Shown here piece by piece: positions 1 through 11,427 of a DNA stretch of 64,000 nt (its first letter is position 1; each line of letters starts with the position of its first letter). The stretch is from Torymus aiolomorphi (lineage: Eukaryota > Arthropoda > Insecta > Hymenoptera > Torymidae). The position numbers and the translations under genes are program-made. The stretch is taken from NCBI GenBank assembly GCA_036365515.1, contig CM070876.1, positions 92,501,800-92,565,799 of the forward strand. Reading direction: 5' to 3'. A model generated the notes under the pieces. The model was not told where the DNA came from, searched no databases, and saw only the letters and a program-made list of their open reading frames with translations.

Positions 1-13
1 ATAGGCTCGATCG

Positions 14-700
14 TTATAGTAGGGATTCCTCTGTAATCGACAGATCTCCGGATAAAGCTGCTACAATAAGATATACGTCTCTAAGTGGAGATGAAATTAA
101 AGTTTTATTGGGTTTGAAATAAATTAGTTTTGAAATTTGTAAATTTAAAAACATCGGAAACCATGCATGTGTTGGCAAATATGGAACTACTAAAATACCT
201 TTAGCTTTGTCTATACATATTTTTCTTAAAGTTCTTAGAATTAATGAAAATGGCGGAAATGCATAGAAATAGGTATTCGACCACGATACTGTAAAAGCAT
301 CGATTGCAATGGCTTCCGGATCTGGAAACCACAAATAGAATTTTTCACATTTCGCGTTAATATTAGAAACAAACAAACCAACGTTAAAGGGACCGAAACA
401 ACTGTGTATTTTTTGAAATGCATATTCTGCTAAAGACCATTCTGTTTCTTCCGATTTTAATCGCTATTGTTCATCAGCTTCTATATTCTTTGATGATTTA
501 ATATAAGACACGAAAATGTATAAATTTCCGTCTTCGCACCATTTCCAAATTTTTTTACTCAAAGTTGATAGCTTTGGAAATTGGATACTTCCCAATTTGT
601 TGATGTAACTAATGGCCATGGTATTATCAATACCTAAAAGTATTTCACAAGGCCGAAGATCCTTAGCGAAACATAGTAATGCATAATAAGCTGCTTTTAG
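14..700 (-). pseudogene. DIRS-type RNase H and downstream domain, broken
   Basis: On the minus strand about 480-700 encodes an RNase H-like part with a DNTMAISYINKLGS motif and an IWKWCEDGNLYIF motif. It is followed, after a frame change near 420-470, by a 120-codon open stretch (14-376) with DAFTVSWSNTYFYAFPPFS and the run VVPYLPTHAWFPMF. Both resemble the region after RT in DIRS elements. No ATG-initiated intact gene exists. Confidence 0.65.
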
Positions 701-989
701 CTCTAAAAAATTAATGTGATGAGTTTTTTCTTCATCACTCCACCAACCACATGATTTTATATCATTGCAATAAATACCCCAGCCAGGAGTAGAAGCATCA
801 GAAAAAATTTCAATTGTATAATTTTGATTTCAAATCGGATTTATAGCAATTGGTAATTAACGTATCCACCAATCAAGGTCTTCATATACCTCATCTGATA
901 AACAGAAATATTCGTCGCAATTGCCATTATGTTTTAATAACCCTACATATTTGCATCTCTTCATGCTTTTTATATAAACAGTACTATAT

Positions 990-1740
990 TTAACAACTGG
1001 TGCTGCAACTACTAAATTGCCGACAAACTGAGCCCATTCTTTTATTTTGCATTTTGTTTTTACACGATAATGCTGAACTAAATTTCATAACTTTTTTCGT
1101 TTTTTTATCAGTCAAACTAATACAATATTTTACTGAATCAAAAACAAAGCCCAAATATTCACAGGAGTTAGAAGGGTTCAACTTGCATTTCTCTATATTT
1201 AAAATGAATCCCAGAGATTCAATTAAATCTTTTGTGATTTTAATGTTTTTTTCACAATCTCTTTTTGTTCTACCGAACATTAATATATCATCAAGATAAA
1301 CGACAGATCTTAATGGTTGTGATCTTAAAAATTATATACAGGTTTTAGAATTTTTGTAAATACATACGGTGGTACACTAAAGCCGGGAGGAGGACAGCAA
1401 AATTCGTACAGAATACTTTGAAATACCAAACGTAAATATTTACTACTCTGTACATGTACAGGTATCAAGAAAAATGCATCATGTAAGCCGATGGATACTA
1501 AATAATCATTTTTTCTAGTTAGAAAGTGACGGTTTTCCTATCTTCCATTTTAATATGTTCTGCTTCTATAAAATTGTTAAGCTTCTTTAAATTTAATATA
1601 AATCTTTAATTGCCATCTAGTTTATCTCTTAAAAAGTATGAAGAAATAAATTGATTTGCATGTGGTAAACATATAGAAATTGCACCTTTTTCTATAAGCT
1701 TTCTAATCGCATTTTTACATTGCAATTTTTCACTAAATTC
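990..1740 (-). pseudogene. DIRS-type reverse transcriptase, broken
   Basis: Read on the minus strand, this stretch gives in order an IRKLIEKGAIS-like start, a HIKMED motif, a V-S-I-G-L-H-D-A-F-F segment, a PPPGFSVPPYVFTK segment and the catalytic box VVYLDDI (about 1289-1310), followed by SLGFILNIEKCKLNPS and EYLGFVFDS. The YLDD box and the LGF...N..K..L.PS..C.YLGF signature are typical of DIRS/Ngaro RTs rather than of LTR or LINE RTs. The frame breaks near 1280-1300 and at least twice between 1500 and 1620. Non-functional relic. Confidence 0.75.
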
Positions 1741-1742
1741 GA

Positions 1743-2129
1743 CTATTTAGGATAAAATTGATTAATTTTAAAATCAATTTGTATTTTGTATCCTTTGACG
1801 TACTTGCAATTTAACCGGATCTCTAGTAAGATTTTTCCAAACAGGTAAAAATGTTCGTAAGCTACTATATTACTTACATTTAAAAATGTGATGGCTGCAG
1901 AGCTCGACTTTTGCTGTCTGACCGGGGCTTGCGATTTCCTCCCGAGAGGTTTGGTTTGCCATTCTTCTTGGGAGGGTTCCTTGAATTTAAGGAATTCGTT
2001 GTACCACAGTATTTTATTCATTGTCAATCGAAAAATATTCCGAGAAGAAAATATTTCCGAGCCCAAAATTAGAGTTCCTAGCTCTATCTTCTCTTCACTT
2101 AAAACTTTGATTTGTTCGAAATAATACAT
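1743..2129 (-). pseudogene. N-terminal part of the DIRS-like ORF
   Basis: This 128-codon frame runs straight into the RT region. Its C-terminal residues (VKGYKIQIDF...) look like the short conserved segment before RT in DIRS elements. The N-terminal two thirds are not recognised. A frame break separates it from RT at about 1740. Most likely a relic of the gag-RT linker. Confidence 0.5.
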
Positions 2130-2249
2130 ATTTAAAATATGAGTATTTCCTATAATTTTTGTTATTTTTTATTAGTTCTATGTACAAACTTACATAGTCA
2201 CTCTGCCAAAAAATCACCGATTAAATCTGCTCAATTCATACTGAATTTG

Positions 2250-2313
2250 CGTGTCTGTGCGTGCGTGCGTGCGCGCGTGTGTGTGTGTGTGTGTGTGTGT
2301 GTATGGATGTGTG

Positions 2314-2369
<56 letters not shown>

Positions 2370-2382
2370 TGTGTGTGTATAC
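2250..2382. repeat. (GT)n microsatellite
   Basis: Nearly continuous GT/TGTG dinucleotide repeat with interruptions (GCGTGC, TATGGATG). Long Cys-Val frames through it are artefacts of the repeat. Confidence 0.97.
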
Positions 2383-2399
2383 ATCTGGATCTCAGCTTC

Positions 2400-3230
2400 T
2401 ACTCGGTCGATTTTGACCGGACAGGTCTCATTTTTTTTGTTTTTTTTGCGTGATGGCGAGATAAAAATCCATTTTTTGATTGGGGTGATGCGTTTTTGTT
2501 TTTTTTCAAATTTTCGATTTTCTCAAAACTGTTTTTTGATTTTTTTTAATGATAGGATCGAGTTATTTGAATCTGATGGGTAGCATTCGATAGAGAATTA
2601 AAATACCTATATTTTCTAAAAAAAAAAGTTTCTAGCTGTCACGGTTCTTTTGTTATTAACAAAAACGTGTTTTTTTTAGAAGCTTATAACTCCTAAACTT
2701 AACGGTCAATTTTTTTGAGAAAAATCATGATAATACAGAATATAAGAAGCTATAATCTGTTGAAAATTGAATACATTCTGTAGGCTAGATTTTGAGTAAA
2801 AAATTGAAAAATGAAAAAAATCAGTTTTCTATGTCCAACGATTACAAGAGTAAAATTGACTTAATGGCTTCAAAATTCCTTTTAGAAGTAGACATTTTAT
2901 AGTTCTCGGTCGAGTTCTTTGGGCAAAATGATTGGTCCATAAATTTCAGAGATATTTGAGGTTAAAAATTTTTTGACATTTTTTAAAAATCGTAATTTCT
3001 CCAGAACGGCTCTATGCATCTGAATGGGGTGGGCGGCATTCGAAAGAGAATTAAAATACCTATATTTTCTAAACAAAAATTAATTTTCTATCTATCACGG
3101 TTCTTTAGTTATCATCAAAAACAAAAACGTGTTCTTTTTTAAAAACTCATAACTCCAATGATGTTATCATCAGTATATTATAAAAGTATATAGTATTGGC
3201 GTCAAAATGTAATATGTTTGAATTTTCAAG
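2400..3230. repeat. AT-rich direct repeat, two diverged copies about 450 bp apart
   Basis: A segment at 2573-2700 recurs at 3022-3160. Both contain GAGAATTAAAATACCTATAT, then a CACGGTTCTTT box, then an AAAACGTGTT box and a CATAACTCC- or TATAACTCC-like end. The sequence between is AT-rich without coding capacity. Probably an old tandem duplication or two copies of one interspersed repeat. Confidence 0.7.
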
Positions 3231-4110
3231 ATTGAATTCTTAAGTTTAAGTATTCAAAACTGATGAATAATTAAAATAGTATAAGAGTAGGTGGCGCTCC
3301 GATCGGGGTAGCGTGTAGTGCAGTATGTATTCCGGCCGGGTCCAACAAGCTGTGGGTTAGTCACAGATCCCGCAGTACTGCATACACGCCTACACGGTGC
3401 GGTGCGTCGTGCGTTGTGCGTACATATAAGGAATTTTCTAGTGCTTTGATAATTTGTCACCATATTGGAAATTATAGGAAATTATATCATAGGAAATAAT
3501 GGATTAGTTTGTCCCCATATTGGGAAATATGGCATTTATCTTTTCTTCATGACATCGATTAACCGCAAGAAGTAGAACTGGACTTGATAAGGTAAATGAT
3601 TTATGGATTTATATACCTCTACATTCATTAAATAGATAAAGGTTCACCCCGGCAGAATTTATATTTATCAGCTCAAAATTTATATAAATTTGATATAAAT
3701 AAATAATAAATAAATAAATAAATTTAAAAATTAACAATTTTTAATATTCATAAATGAATTTAATTATAATTATGCAATAAATTTTTTTAAAAATTATAAT
3801 TTTTGTTATTAAAAATTAATTAAAGGAATCGACAAATTACGGTTGAGGAAGCTACGGGCCAATGAATTGGCAGCGGTTTTTTTTTTACTACGTTCTGTTT
3901 TTCACTTACCTTTCAATAAAAAAATTTTTTAGTACTTTGGTCTAACCGGATTTACATACATGTATATATTTGTTTAATAACTATAATAGCGATTGATTTT
4001 AACGACGTTACTATGCGTTAAAATTTGATAGCATAAGGTATTTGTTTTGTATATTTTAAGATTATGTTCTCGTCGTTTACATTCCATTGTATGACAATTT
4101 TTCTTTTAAT
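3231..4110. other. Non-coding AT-rich stretch with one GC-richer patch
   Basis: About 3290-3425 is GC-richer and has imperfect inverted words (GTGCAGTATG versus AGTACTGCATAC). The rest is AT-rich with TAAATAAATAAAT runs near 3700. No protein or RNA gene was recognised. Confidence 0.5.
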
Positions 4111-4117
4111 TGTAGCC

Positions 4118-4165
4118 CTGAAGAGGAGGGTAAAATAACCCTCGAAACGTTGGTTTAAAATATAT
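4118..4165 (+). ncRNA. Hammerhead-like core, possible Penelope-element end
   Basis: CTGAAGA (4118-4124) matches the hammerhead core CUGANGA. An inverted repeat follows (GAGGGT...ACCCTC), then CGAAACGTTGG (4143-4153). The spacing of CTGANGA, a stem and GAAAC is that of the minimal hammerhead ribozymes in the terminal repeats of Penelope-like elements. One extra G sits between the core and stem II, and a convincing stem I is not visible, so activity is doubtful. No Penelope RT or GIY-YIG domain is nearby. Confidence 0.4.
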
Positions 4166-4169
4166 CAAT

Positions 4170-5400
4170 TTTTAAACAATAACTCGTTCGTTGAAGTCCA
4201 TTCCCCTACTCACAAAATATTACTACGAACGTCTCATTTTCAAAGAAACTGAATGTAATTCAGAATTCACAGTTACGTAAGACTTATTACATACGTCTAA
4301 TATTATTGAGAATAGATGTTAAATGTTTTATTTGATGCTTTAAAAAGATTCAGTGAGTAGATCCATGATACAAGATGTATGAATAATAATAATTTTCTAA
4401 ATCAAACATACGATCAGAAATGCCAATTATTGGTTTTTCTTGATATTTCAGAAAATTGTAACTTTTTTCCTTTAGCTTGGCCCGTATCGATCCATATCTC
4501 ATTTTGAAGGATTTAAAAAGGAGAATCAAAAAAAATTTTCTCGAACAAAAAATATTACACCGCTCTCTCAATATCCTTCGCTGAAGGTATAATAAAAATC
4601 AACCAATCAGAAACTTTCATAAAAAGTCACAAAAAATATACTGGCACATTCTACAAGTAAAATGCAAACTTTTTCCCAATCAATGTTCTATACAATAAGT
4701 TTCAAGATTTTGAGTAAAAAATTTAGTAAAGTTGAATTTTAACCAATAATTAAAAAAAAATTAGATTTTCAATGTTCCATAACTCTTTTATTTTTGAAAA
4801 TTTCGGTCCAAAACTCCAGGAACATTTTTTTTTCATACAAAACTAGAAGTAAACCGATTTTCAGCTATTTTAAAATTTTGAACCGCTCACTTCACCTGAA
4901 ATATCTCATATATATAATGTAGTTCTATAAGCATTGTTCATATCACGCAGACCCCCCGCGCCCCCCTCACTGTCCCACGCGCCCCTCAGACCCAACCCCC
5001 CTCAGACCCTCCTAAACATAACTTAAAATTGTGATGTTCTTTACGTTATTTCGAGCACGGAAGAGGCCCCCTCGCTCCTGATCGGTTATTCGCTACGAGA
5101 GAGAGGTTAATTCGGCGCTTTCTGATACAAAGGATTAGCATAGAGTTATTATAGAGTAGGGGAGTCCGCCAAAACAGCGTCCCATCTACAGGAAGAGAAA
5201 GAAGATAAGAGAGCCCTTTCTGTATTTGTCTTGCAACCATAGCAACAGTTGACAGAGTTGAGGTTAACTATAGTTATTTGAATTTTATAAGAATGTTATT
5301 ATATTATCGAATTTCTAACTTTTTAATCTAAAAAAATATTTAAATAAACATTTTTTCTTAAAAGTTTGTAATTTTTGAAATTGTGTTGACATCCAATGTG
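4170..5400. other. AT-rich non-coding DNA with repeat related to 38.8-39.2 kb
   Basis: About 4298-4400 resembles 39080-39182: both carry AATATTATTGA, a GATGCT box, a CAGTG box and AAGATGTATGAATAAT. It is therefore a diverged single arm of the palindromic element at 38824-39182. A C-rich patch lies at 4955-5010. The small minus-strand frames here show no recognisable domain. Confidence 0.5.
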
Positions 5401-6480
5401 ACGGTTGAAAGTTCGGAAAAAGCTTAATTTTGCTGAAAATTGGTATACATGGATATTCGAGGTTGCTGATACAGATTTTGCTATTGGACTATCATAAAAT
5501 CAAAATGGTGGCTAAAAATTCCGAGAAAGCTTAGAATTGGTTCAAAATCGGTATACAGGCGATTTCGGGGTGGCTGATCACGATGATGTTATCAGACTTC
5601 CGAAATTCAAAATGGCGGTAACAAATTCGAAAAGAGCTTAGATTTTGTTAAAAATTGGTATACAGGGGTTTTTGTGGTTGTTGATCAAGTTTTTCTATGA
5701 GACTCTTGAAATTCAAAGTGGCGCATCCAATATGGCGATTGAAAGTTGTAAAAATGCTTAGAGTTGACTGAAAATTGGTATGCAGGCGGTTTCGAGGTCG
5801 CTGATCAAGATTTTGCTATTATACTTTCGAAAATCAAAATGGCGGATCCAATATGGTGGTTACAAATTCGGAAAAAGTTTAGCTTTTTTTAATTTTGATA
5901 TACAGGGATATTCGAGGTCGTTGATCAAGGTTTTCTATTAGACTTTCGAAATACAAAATGGCGGATCCAATATGGCTGCCAAAAGATTCAAAGGAAGCTT
6001 AGATTTTACTTAAAGTTTGTATATGGGAGTTTTCGAGGTCGCTGTTCACGTTCTTGCTGTCAGACTTTCGAAATTCAAAATGGTGGTATCAAGTTCGAAG
6101 GCAGCTTTAATTTTGCTTAAAATTTGTATACTAAGGTTTTCATGACAGTCATCACGATCCTACTATCAGAATTTCAAAATTGAAAAGGGTAGATCCAATA
6201 TGGGGATTGAAAGTTCGGAAAAAGTTTAGATTTTTCTGAAAATTGGTATGCAGGGTCTTTCGATGTCGTTGATCATGATCTTGCTATCAGACTTCCGAAA
6301 TTCAGAAGGGCTGTCAAAAGTTCGAAGGAAGCTTAGATTTTGTTTAAAATTTGTATACAGCGGTTTTTGAGGTGGCTAATCAGAATCTTCCTATGAGACT
6401 TTCGAAATTTAAAGTAGCGGATCCAATATGACCGTCAAAAGTTCAAAAAAAGCTTAAATTTTGTTGAAAAATGGATATGT
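5400..6480. repeat. Tandem array, about nine diverged units of 105-120 bp
   Basis: Each unit has a GGTATACAGGG-like word, a TTTCGAGGTCGCTGATCA-like word, GACTTTCGAAATTCAAAATG, GCGGATCCAATATGG and an AAAGCTTAGATTTTG word. The GGTATAC word recurs near 5441, 5551, 5657, 5778, 5898, 6018, 6127, 6246 and 6354. Units are diverged and some lack the GGATCCAATATGG part. No coding frame persists across them, so this is satellite-like DNA. Confidence 0.85.
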
Positions 6481-6592
6481 GATACTCTAGTTTAAACTAT
6501 TTCTTTTAATCTTAGAATAAAAACTAGTAAATAAATAGTTCACCAACTTATGAATGGAGGGTTGGCGAACGGAGCGAGAAGGGGGTACCCCC

Positions 6593-6594
<2 letters not shown>

Positions 6595-6662
<68 letters not shown>

Positions 6663-6691
6663 TGTATGTGCGCGCGCGCGTGCGTGCGTGC

Positions 6692-6738
<47 letters not shown>
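6595..6738. repeat. (GT)n microsatellite
   Basis: About 140 bp of GT repeat with a GCGCGC-rich interruption at 6660-6700. The overlapping open frames on both strands only reflect the dinucleotide repeat. Confidence 0.97.
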
Positions 6739-6849
6739 GATAAGAATCCACAAGGCAATCTTCTGGGAGTTCGTATATAAAGCATAAGGGTACTTCTACA
6801 ATAGTGTATAAATTTCCATTCTAAATCAACCAAAATGTGAACAATTTAA

Positions 6850-7312
6850 AGCTTTACTAAAGAAATAATGACCCTCAGGTTATTGACTTTCGCAGGAGGC
6901 CTGCGGCACCCGCTTTTACGGAAAAAAAATATGGAAAAACTACTAAAGGAATCAAATTCTTATTGTGTGACAGTTAGCTTTAGTCCGACTGGAAGCTTGC
7001 GTTACGGATAGAACTTTTCTGGGACATCCCAGCAAGATGCGAAAATCCCCGAAGCATGCATCACGTGTATGGATCCGTCCCAGATACTTGCCTTCCAGAT
7101 AAATATATATAATATATACACTTATCGGGGTTTATGTAGCCCAAGACTGTATATTAGTACCTACAGCCCATAGTTCCCTATGGCAAGTGACTAAAGAAAT
7201 AATGGACCTCGGGGTTATAGACTCTAGGTCGGGCCGCATAAACCCCTATATTTAGAAATATTATGAAGCCCGGGCTGCATAATCAAAATCGGGCTCAATA
7301 AACCCCTATATA
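6850..7312. repeat. Two copies of a repeat with core ACTAAAGAAATAA
   Basis: The core ACTAAAGAAATAATG occurs near 6857 and 7191, each time followed by CCTC and a GGTTAT word. Around the second copy the words GGGGTTTATG and CATAAACCCC occur in inverted orientation at both ends. Further copies of the same core lie near 8801 and 37738. No coding content. Confidence 0.6.
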
Positions 7313-8703
7313 CAGGGTGTGTCAAAAGTTCCGGGACGGCCAGTTATCTCAGCGGGAATGCATTTTCGGAAAAAATGTTTCATACAAAAGATGTAGGATT
7401 TTTCCCTGGCTATCTGATGGTGACCTTGAATTTGACCTTGGGCTTGACCTTCAAGGTCATTTGAAGGTCAAGTCGAATTTTTTGAATGGGAACCCTCCTT
7501 TTTTATTGCGCAAACCGAAAGAGGGAAAAAATTCTCTTTCCAACGATATAAGACACATACGCGGTCAAATGTGATCTAGAGGTCGTTTCAAGGTCAAGTC
7601 GGTAAAATGAGGTCAAATTGATCTTGGGCAGTCCAAAGCATAGAAACTAAGGGCGTTGGGAAAAAACTTTCCACACGAAGTTTCCGCAAATCGAATGGAG
7701 CATCTGATGGTGACCATGAATTTAACCTTGGGCTTGACTTTCAAGGTCACTTAAAGGTCAAGTCGAATTTTTTGAATGGGAACCCTCTTTTTGTTGCAGA
7801 AATGCGGGAAAACTTACCTTTCCAGGGGTGTAAGATACATACGGGGTTAAAAGTGAGCCGAAGGTCATTTGAAGGTCAACGTTCTTATACTCCGATCATC
7901 TGGACACCCCATCGAATTTCGTGTATCAGGGCGTTAAAAAGCATTTTTTGTGCAAACGTTTCTGGATCAAAACCCAGACCTAGGACCTGGCTAATCACCG
8001 CTGACCTTGGAACGACCTTGGGTGGACCCAACGGGGCAAACCGACCCCAGATACGGGTTCAGCGACCCCGAAAACCCATGGGTCCGTGGTTTTAAGCACC
8101 TTCTGCAATTCCTTCTAGTTTGACCTTGGAACGACCTTGGGTCGATCCAGCGGGGCAAACCGACCCCAGATATGGGTTCAGCGACCCCGAAAACCCATGG
8201 GTCCGTGGCCCGCATTTCTGCAACAAAAAGAGGGTTCCCATTCAAAAAATTCGACTTGACATTCAAATGACCTTGAAGGTCAAGCCCAAGGTCAAATTCA
8301 AGGTCACCATCAGATGCTCCATTCGATTTGCGGAAACTTTTGTATGGAAAGTTTTTTCCCAACGCCCTTAGTTTCCATGCTATGGACTGCCAAAGATCAA
8401 TTTGACCTCATTTTACCGACTTGACCTTGAAACGACCTCTAGATCACATTTGACCCCTTATGTATCTTATATCGGTGGAAAGAGAATTTTTCCCTCTTTC
8501 GGTTTCCGTAATAAAAAAGGGGACTTCCCATTTAAAAAATTCGACTTGACCTTCAAATGACCTTGAAGGTCAAGCCCAAGGTCAAATTCAAGGTCACCAT
8601 CAGATAGCCAGGGAAAAATCCTACATTTTTGTATGAAACATTTTTTCCGAAAATGCATTCCCGCTGAGATAACTGGCCGTCCCGGAACTTTTGACACACC
8701 CTG
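7313..8703. mobile_element. TA-flanked foldback element with ~495-bp inverted arms
   Basis: The element starts CAGGGTGTGTCAAAAGTTCC and ends with its reverse complement, and is flanked by TA on both sides, as with Tc1/mariner-type insertions. Arms 7313-7811 and 8209-8703 are near-complementary. The centre holds a 92-bp direct repeat (8003-8094 and 8120-8211). No transposase frame exists, so it is non-autonomous. It contains more than 20 AGGTCA/TGACCT half-sites, many in TCAAGGTCA context. Confidence 0.85.
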
Positions 8704-9060
8704 TATAAAAAAACGGGCTTTATAAACCCCTTTCGAGAAATGTATATATATTATAGGATTTGGAAGTTTGAGGATATCAACCCCCCGCTCGTCAGTGTTA
8801 CTAAAGAAATAATATCCCTCAGGTTACCGACTCTCAGCAAATGGACTCTAGATAACTCCTTAAACTTCCGATCGCGTACCTGATGGAAGTTTGAAGAGGC
8901 TCCTCAAACTTCCAGGCGAAAGCTGAATATAAACCTCAAACTTCCGGTTTAATATATGTCTATATATATATATAAAAGCGTTCCGCTCAGGACAAGTTAT
9001 TCCATAGGATCTTTTTGCTTGATTTTGGCGTGAGTATTTGTAGTGCATATCAAAAGAAAC
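8704..9060. repeat. Core repeat ACTAAAGAAATAA with inverted AAACTTCC words
   Basis: Core ACTAAAGAAATAATATCC near 8801, followed by CCTCAGGTTA. The words GGAAGTTTGAGG and CCTCAAACTTCC or AAACTTCCG recur around it at about 8763, 8868, 8886, 8904 and 8936 in both orientations. Same family as 6850-7312 but with a different palindromic word. Non-coding. Confidence 0.6.
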
Positions 9061-10387
9061 CTTATTTTTTTTGTTTAATGTATGGGACCATGTATTGGTA
9101 GAGCGTTGAAACTTTTTATAATCGGGTATTACATATTAACTAGTGTAACCTTAAATTGTTTCACTATCGGCAGTTTGTCTCACTTTTATTATTTTATTCG
9201 TGTAATTAATTAGACCGAAAAGGAATGTTCGTGCCTTGATAGATTACATTTATAGATTTATATATTAGCAGTTATATAATTTTAATAACCGTTTACGGGA
9301 AATTTAGGGACAATAAATTTAATACGCAACAAATTTCAACGCTCAGATTACCCGATAAATGTGCAAGATAACCTCAGCTTTTCGAAATTTTTCTATTTTT
9401 CCGAATTAAATTTAGTGCATTAAGAGTGGGATAGAAGAGCATTAATATATTATAAGTATCCCGAGTTTTAGATACTTCTCCCGGACGGAGCTAACTTATG
9501 CACATAATTGGTACTAACAATAAAAATTAATTTTTTATTTGTAATTTTCGCTATTATTTACTCTTCATATGCACCGTTTGAGGCACTAGTGATACAGATT
9601 AATGGGTTTTAAAGGTTAATTACGGTTAACAGCAGTCCTTTACGATTGTTTGAAATTATTTACAATTTTTTTGGAGAGCCACTTATTATTGATATAAGTG
9701 ATTACTAATGTTGAGATATAATTTCTAACCTTGTGAAGATCGATAATTAATTACTGGCGAATAATTGATAATGGAAAGTTGTTACGTGCATTATAAAATC
9801 CCACGGTTTCAGGAAGGACAATAAATTGGAATAATTAATATTCGCGGTTGATAACCATAATTAATTTTCCAAATTAATTATTCACACTTGGTAACAATTA
9901 TACAACAGTTACCAATTTTTGAAAGCCTAAGATTCTCGTTCATATATCCTTCCAAAAATCAAGGGGCGCGGCAGCGCCGTGCTTGGCGAGTAAAAGAACG
10001 AAGTGACTAACGAGCAAGCGGGGCGTTGACGCACCCTTTATTCTTTGGAATAGTTCGCTCCAACCTTACTTTTTTCTATTCTTGATAACAACATTTTTTA
10101 CTCTTTATTTGACTACTTAAATGCATTCCATTAGATAGAATCTTTTATGTACTATCCATATCTGCAATTTCATGTTTCAAGATTCTTTCGTTTTCGTATA
10201 CTTTTAATAGTAAATTTGCCGTCTCAATTTTCATCTCATTTTTCATTTTCTTCGTCGTCTTCGCGTCGTCGTTGTATTTTAATCCTATACCATACATAAG
10301 TACGTATAGGCACTATTAGACAGTGGTTCTACTTTTATCCGAGAGTGGCGCTATATAAATTTTTCTACAGGGCTCTATATATATATA
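9061..10387. other. AT-rich non-coding DNA
   Basis: No coding frame or RNA gene was recognised. A short GC-rich patch (9964-10030) contains GGGGCGCGGCAGCGCC-like self-complementary words. The rest is AT-rich spacer. Confidence 0.5.
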
Positions 10388-10412
10388 CTAGGGGGGCTCC
10401 GCCCCCTGCTCG
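10388..10412 (-). other. Candidate Helitron 3' terminus
   Basis: Read on the minus strand, the sequence is a GC hairpin (GGGGGC, GGA loop, GCCCCC) directly followed by CTAG and then T. Helitron 3' ends are a hairpin followed by CTRR inserted before T. The hairpin abuts CTAG instead of lying some bases away, and no 5' TC terminus was identified, so the call is tentative. It lies on the correct side of the helicase remnant. Confidence 0.4.
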
Positions 10413-11427
10413 CTCCGCTCAGCAACCCCCATTTTTGGTGTGAATTGTTAAAAAAAATATAGTAAAATTTAATACAACTGGAAACTCAATTTTGTTGTTT
10501 AAATCTAGAAATACTACCATGTTTTTTTCTATTTAGAAAAAATTCTTTTCTAAATTTGCGTGCCTATATTGTAGATCGATTCTCTGAGCATTTTAAGTGC
10601 CGGTTTTTCACCATGACCTCGTACATATGTGTACAGTACATATATATTTACTGTTTTACTTATGTGTGCAAAAAATTTATAAAAACGGTGGCGCTGTTTA
10701 TTACGCCTAATAGTGTAAGGTCATACTCATATTATTATATGTGTTTTAATGTGTAGTCAGTTTTTTAGCGTGTTATCTACTAAAGTTAACAGTTTTTCAC
10801 ACCACCACTGAGGTACTGTTATAGGCGCGTTGAATTTTTGATTTTATTGTGCTTAGGTGTTTTATATAACAAATATTAATAATTAGATAGGATAATGGGA
10901 CATGCCAAAATAATATAAGATTATTGTTAGTCATTTTTTATATAATAAGCCTAAACACAACCATGGAATTCATCGTCAATAACCCTAAAAACCATAGAAG
11001 TCGTCCCTCCGTCCTCCTTGACTCCAACCTATCCCATTCTTCCTCCACCATGGAAGATGTGAATCAATTTTCATTAATAAATTTTATCAATTTTAATTAA
11101 TTTTAAATAATTTGTATTAATAATTTTTAATTAATGTAATGAAAATTGATTCCCATCTTTATTACATTTAATAAAAAAATATTTCATATAAATATATTTA
11201 TATTGAAATTTTTTTTATTATATGTAACAAAATAATCAGATTATTTATATGATATTATGCTTATAAGAAATTACAACATGTCTTATACTTTCGTAAAAGA
11301 ATAATATTATCAATAAAATGATTATTGATATAAATTTAGTTGGGTTTATTTTGATCTATATAAATTTAGATAAAAATATATATAAAAAAAATAATAATTT
11401 TTGAAAAACTTTATTAAAAAGTGTAGA
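10413..11427. other. AT-rich tail, possible Helitron 3' region
   Basis: Between the putative Helitron terminus and the helicase remnant the sequence is AT-rich without recognisable protein. A 45-codon frame at 10963-11099 is the longest ATG frame with ordinary composition, but it has no recognised motif. Confidence 0.4.

Larger units (their letters stand above)
1..2129 (-). mobile_element. DIRS-like (tyrosine-recombinase group) retroelement remnant
   Basis: Minus-strand fragments appear in the order expected for the second ORF of DIRS/PAT-type elements: an N-terminal linker, reverse transcriptase, RNase H, and a segment reading DAFTVSWSNTYFYAFPPFS. Reading frames change several times, so the copy is dead. 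The tyrosine recombinase and the split terminal repeats expected of DIRS elements are not in the window and would lie beyond position 1. Family assignment rests on recognised RT and RNase H motifs, not on a search. Confidence 0.75.

Noticed and set aside
2139..2583. 100-110-codon Cys/Val frames on the plus strand
   Set aside because: They run through the GT microsatellite and consist of repeat-encoded Cys-Val.
6487..6833. His/Thr- and Cys/Val-rich frames on both strands
   Set aside because: Produced by the GT/AC dinucleotide repeat only.
7317..8697. Several 76-123-codon frames in the foldback element
   Set aside because: The same peptide (DLEFDLGLDLQGHLKVKS) appears on both strands because the arms are inverted copies. 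No transposase motif; the frames reflect AAGGTCA repetition.
10963..11099. 45-codon ATG frame starting MEFIVNNPKNHRSR
   Set aside because: Ordinary composition but too short, no recognised motif and no flanking gene signals.
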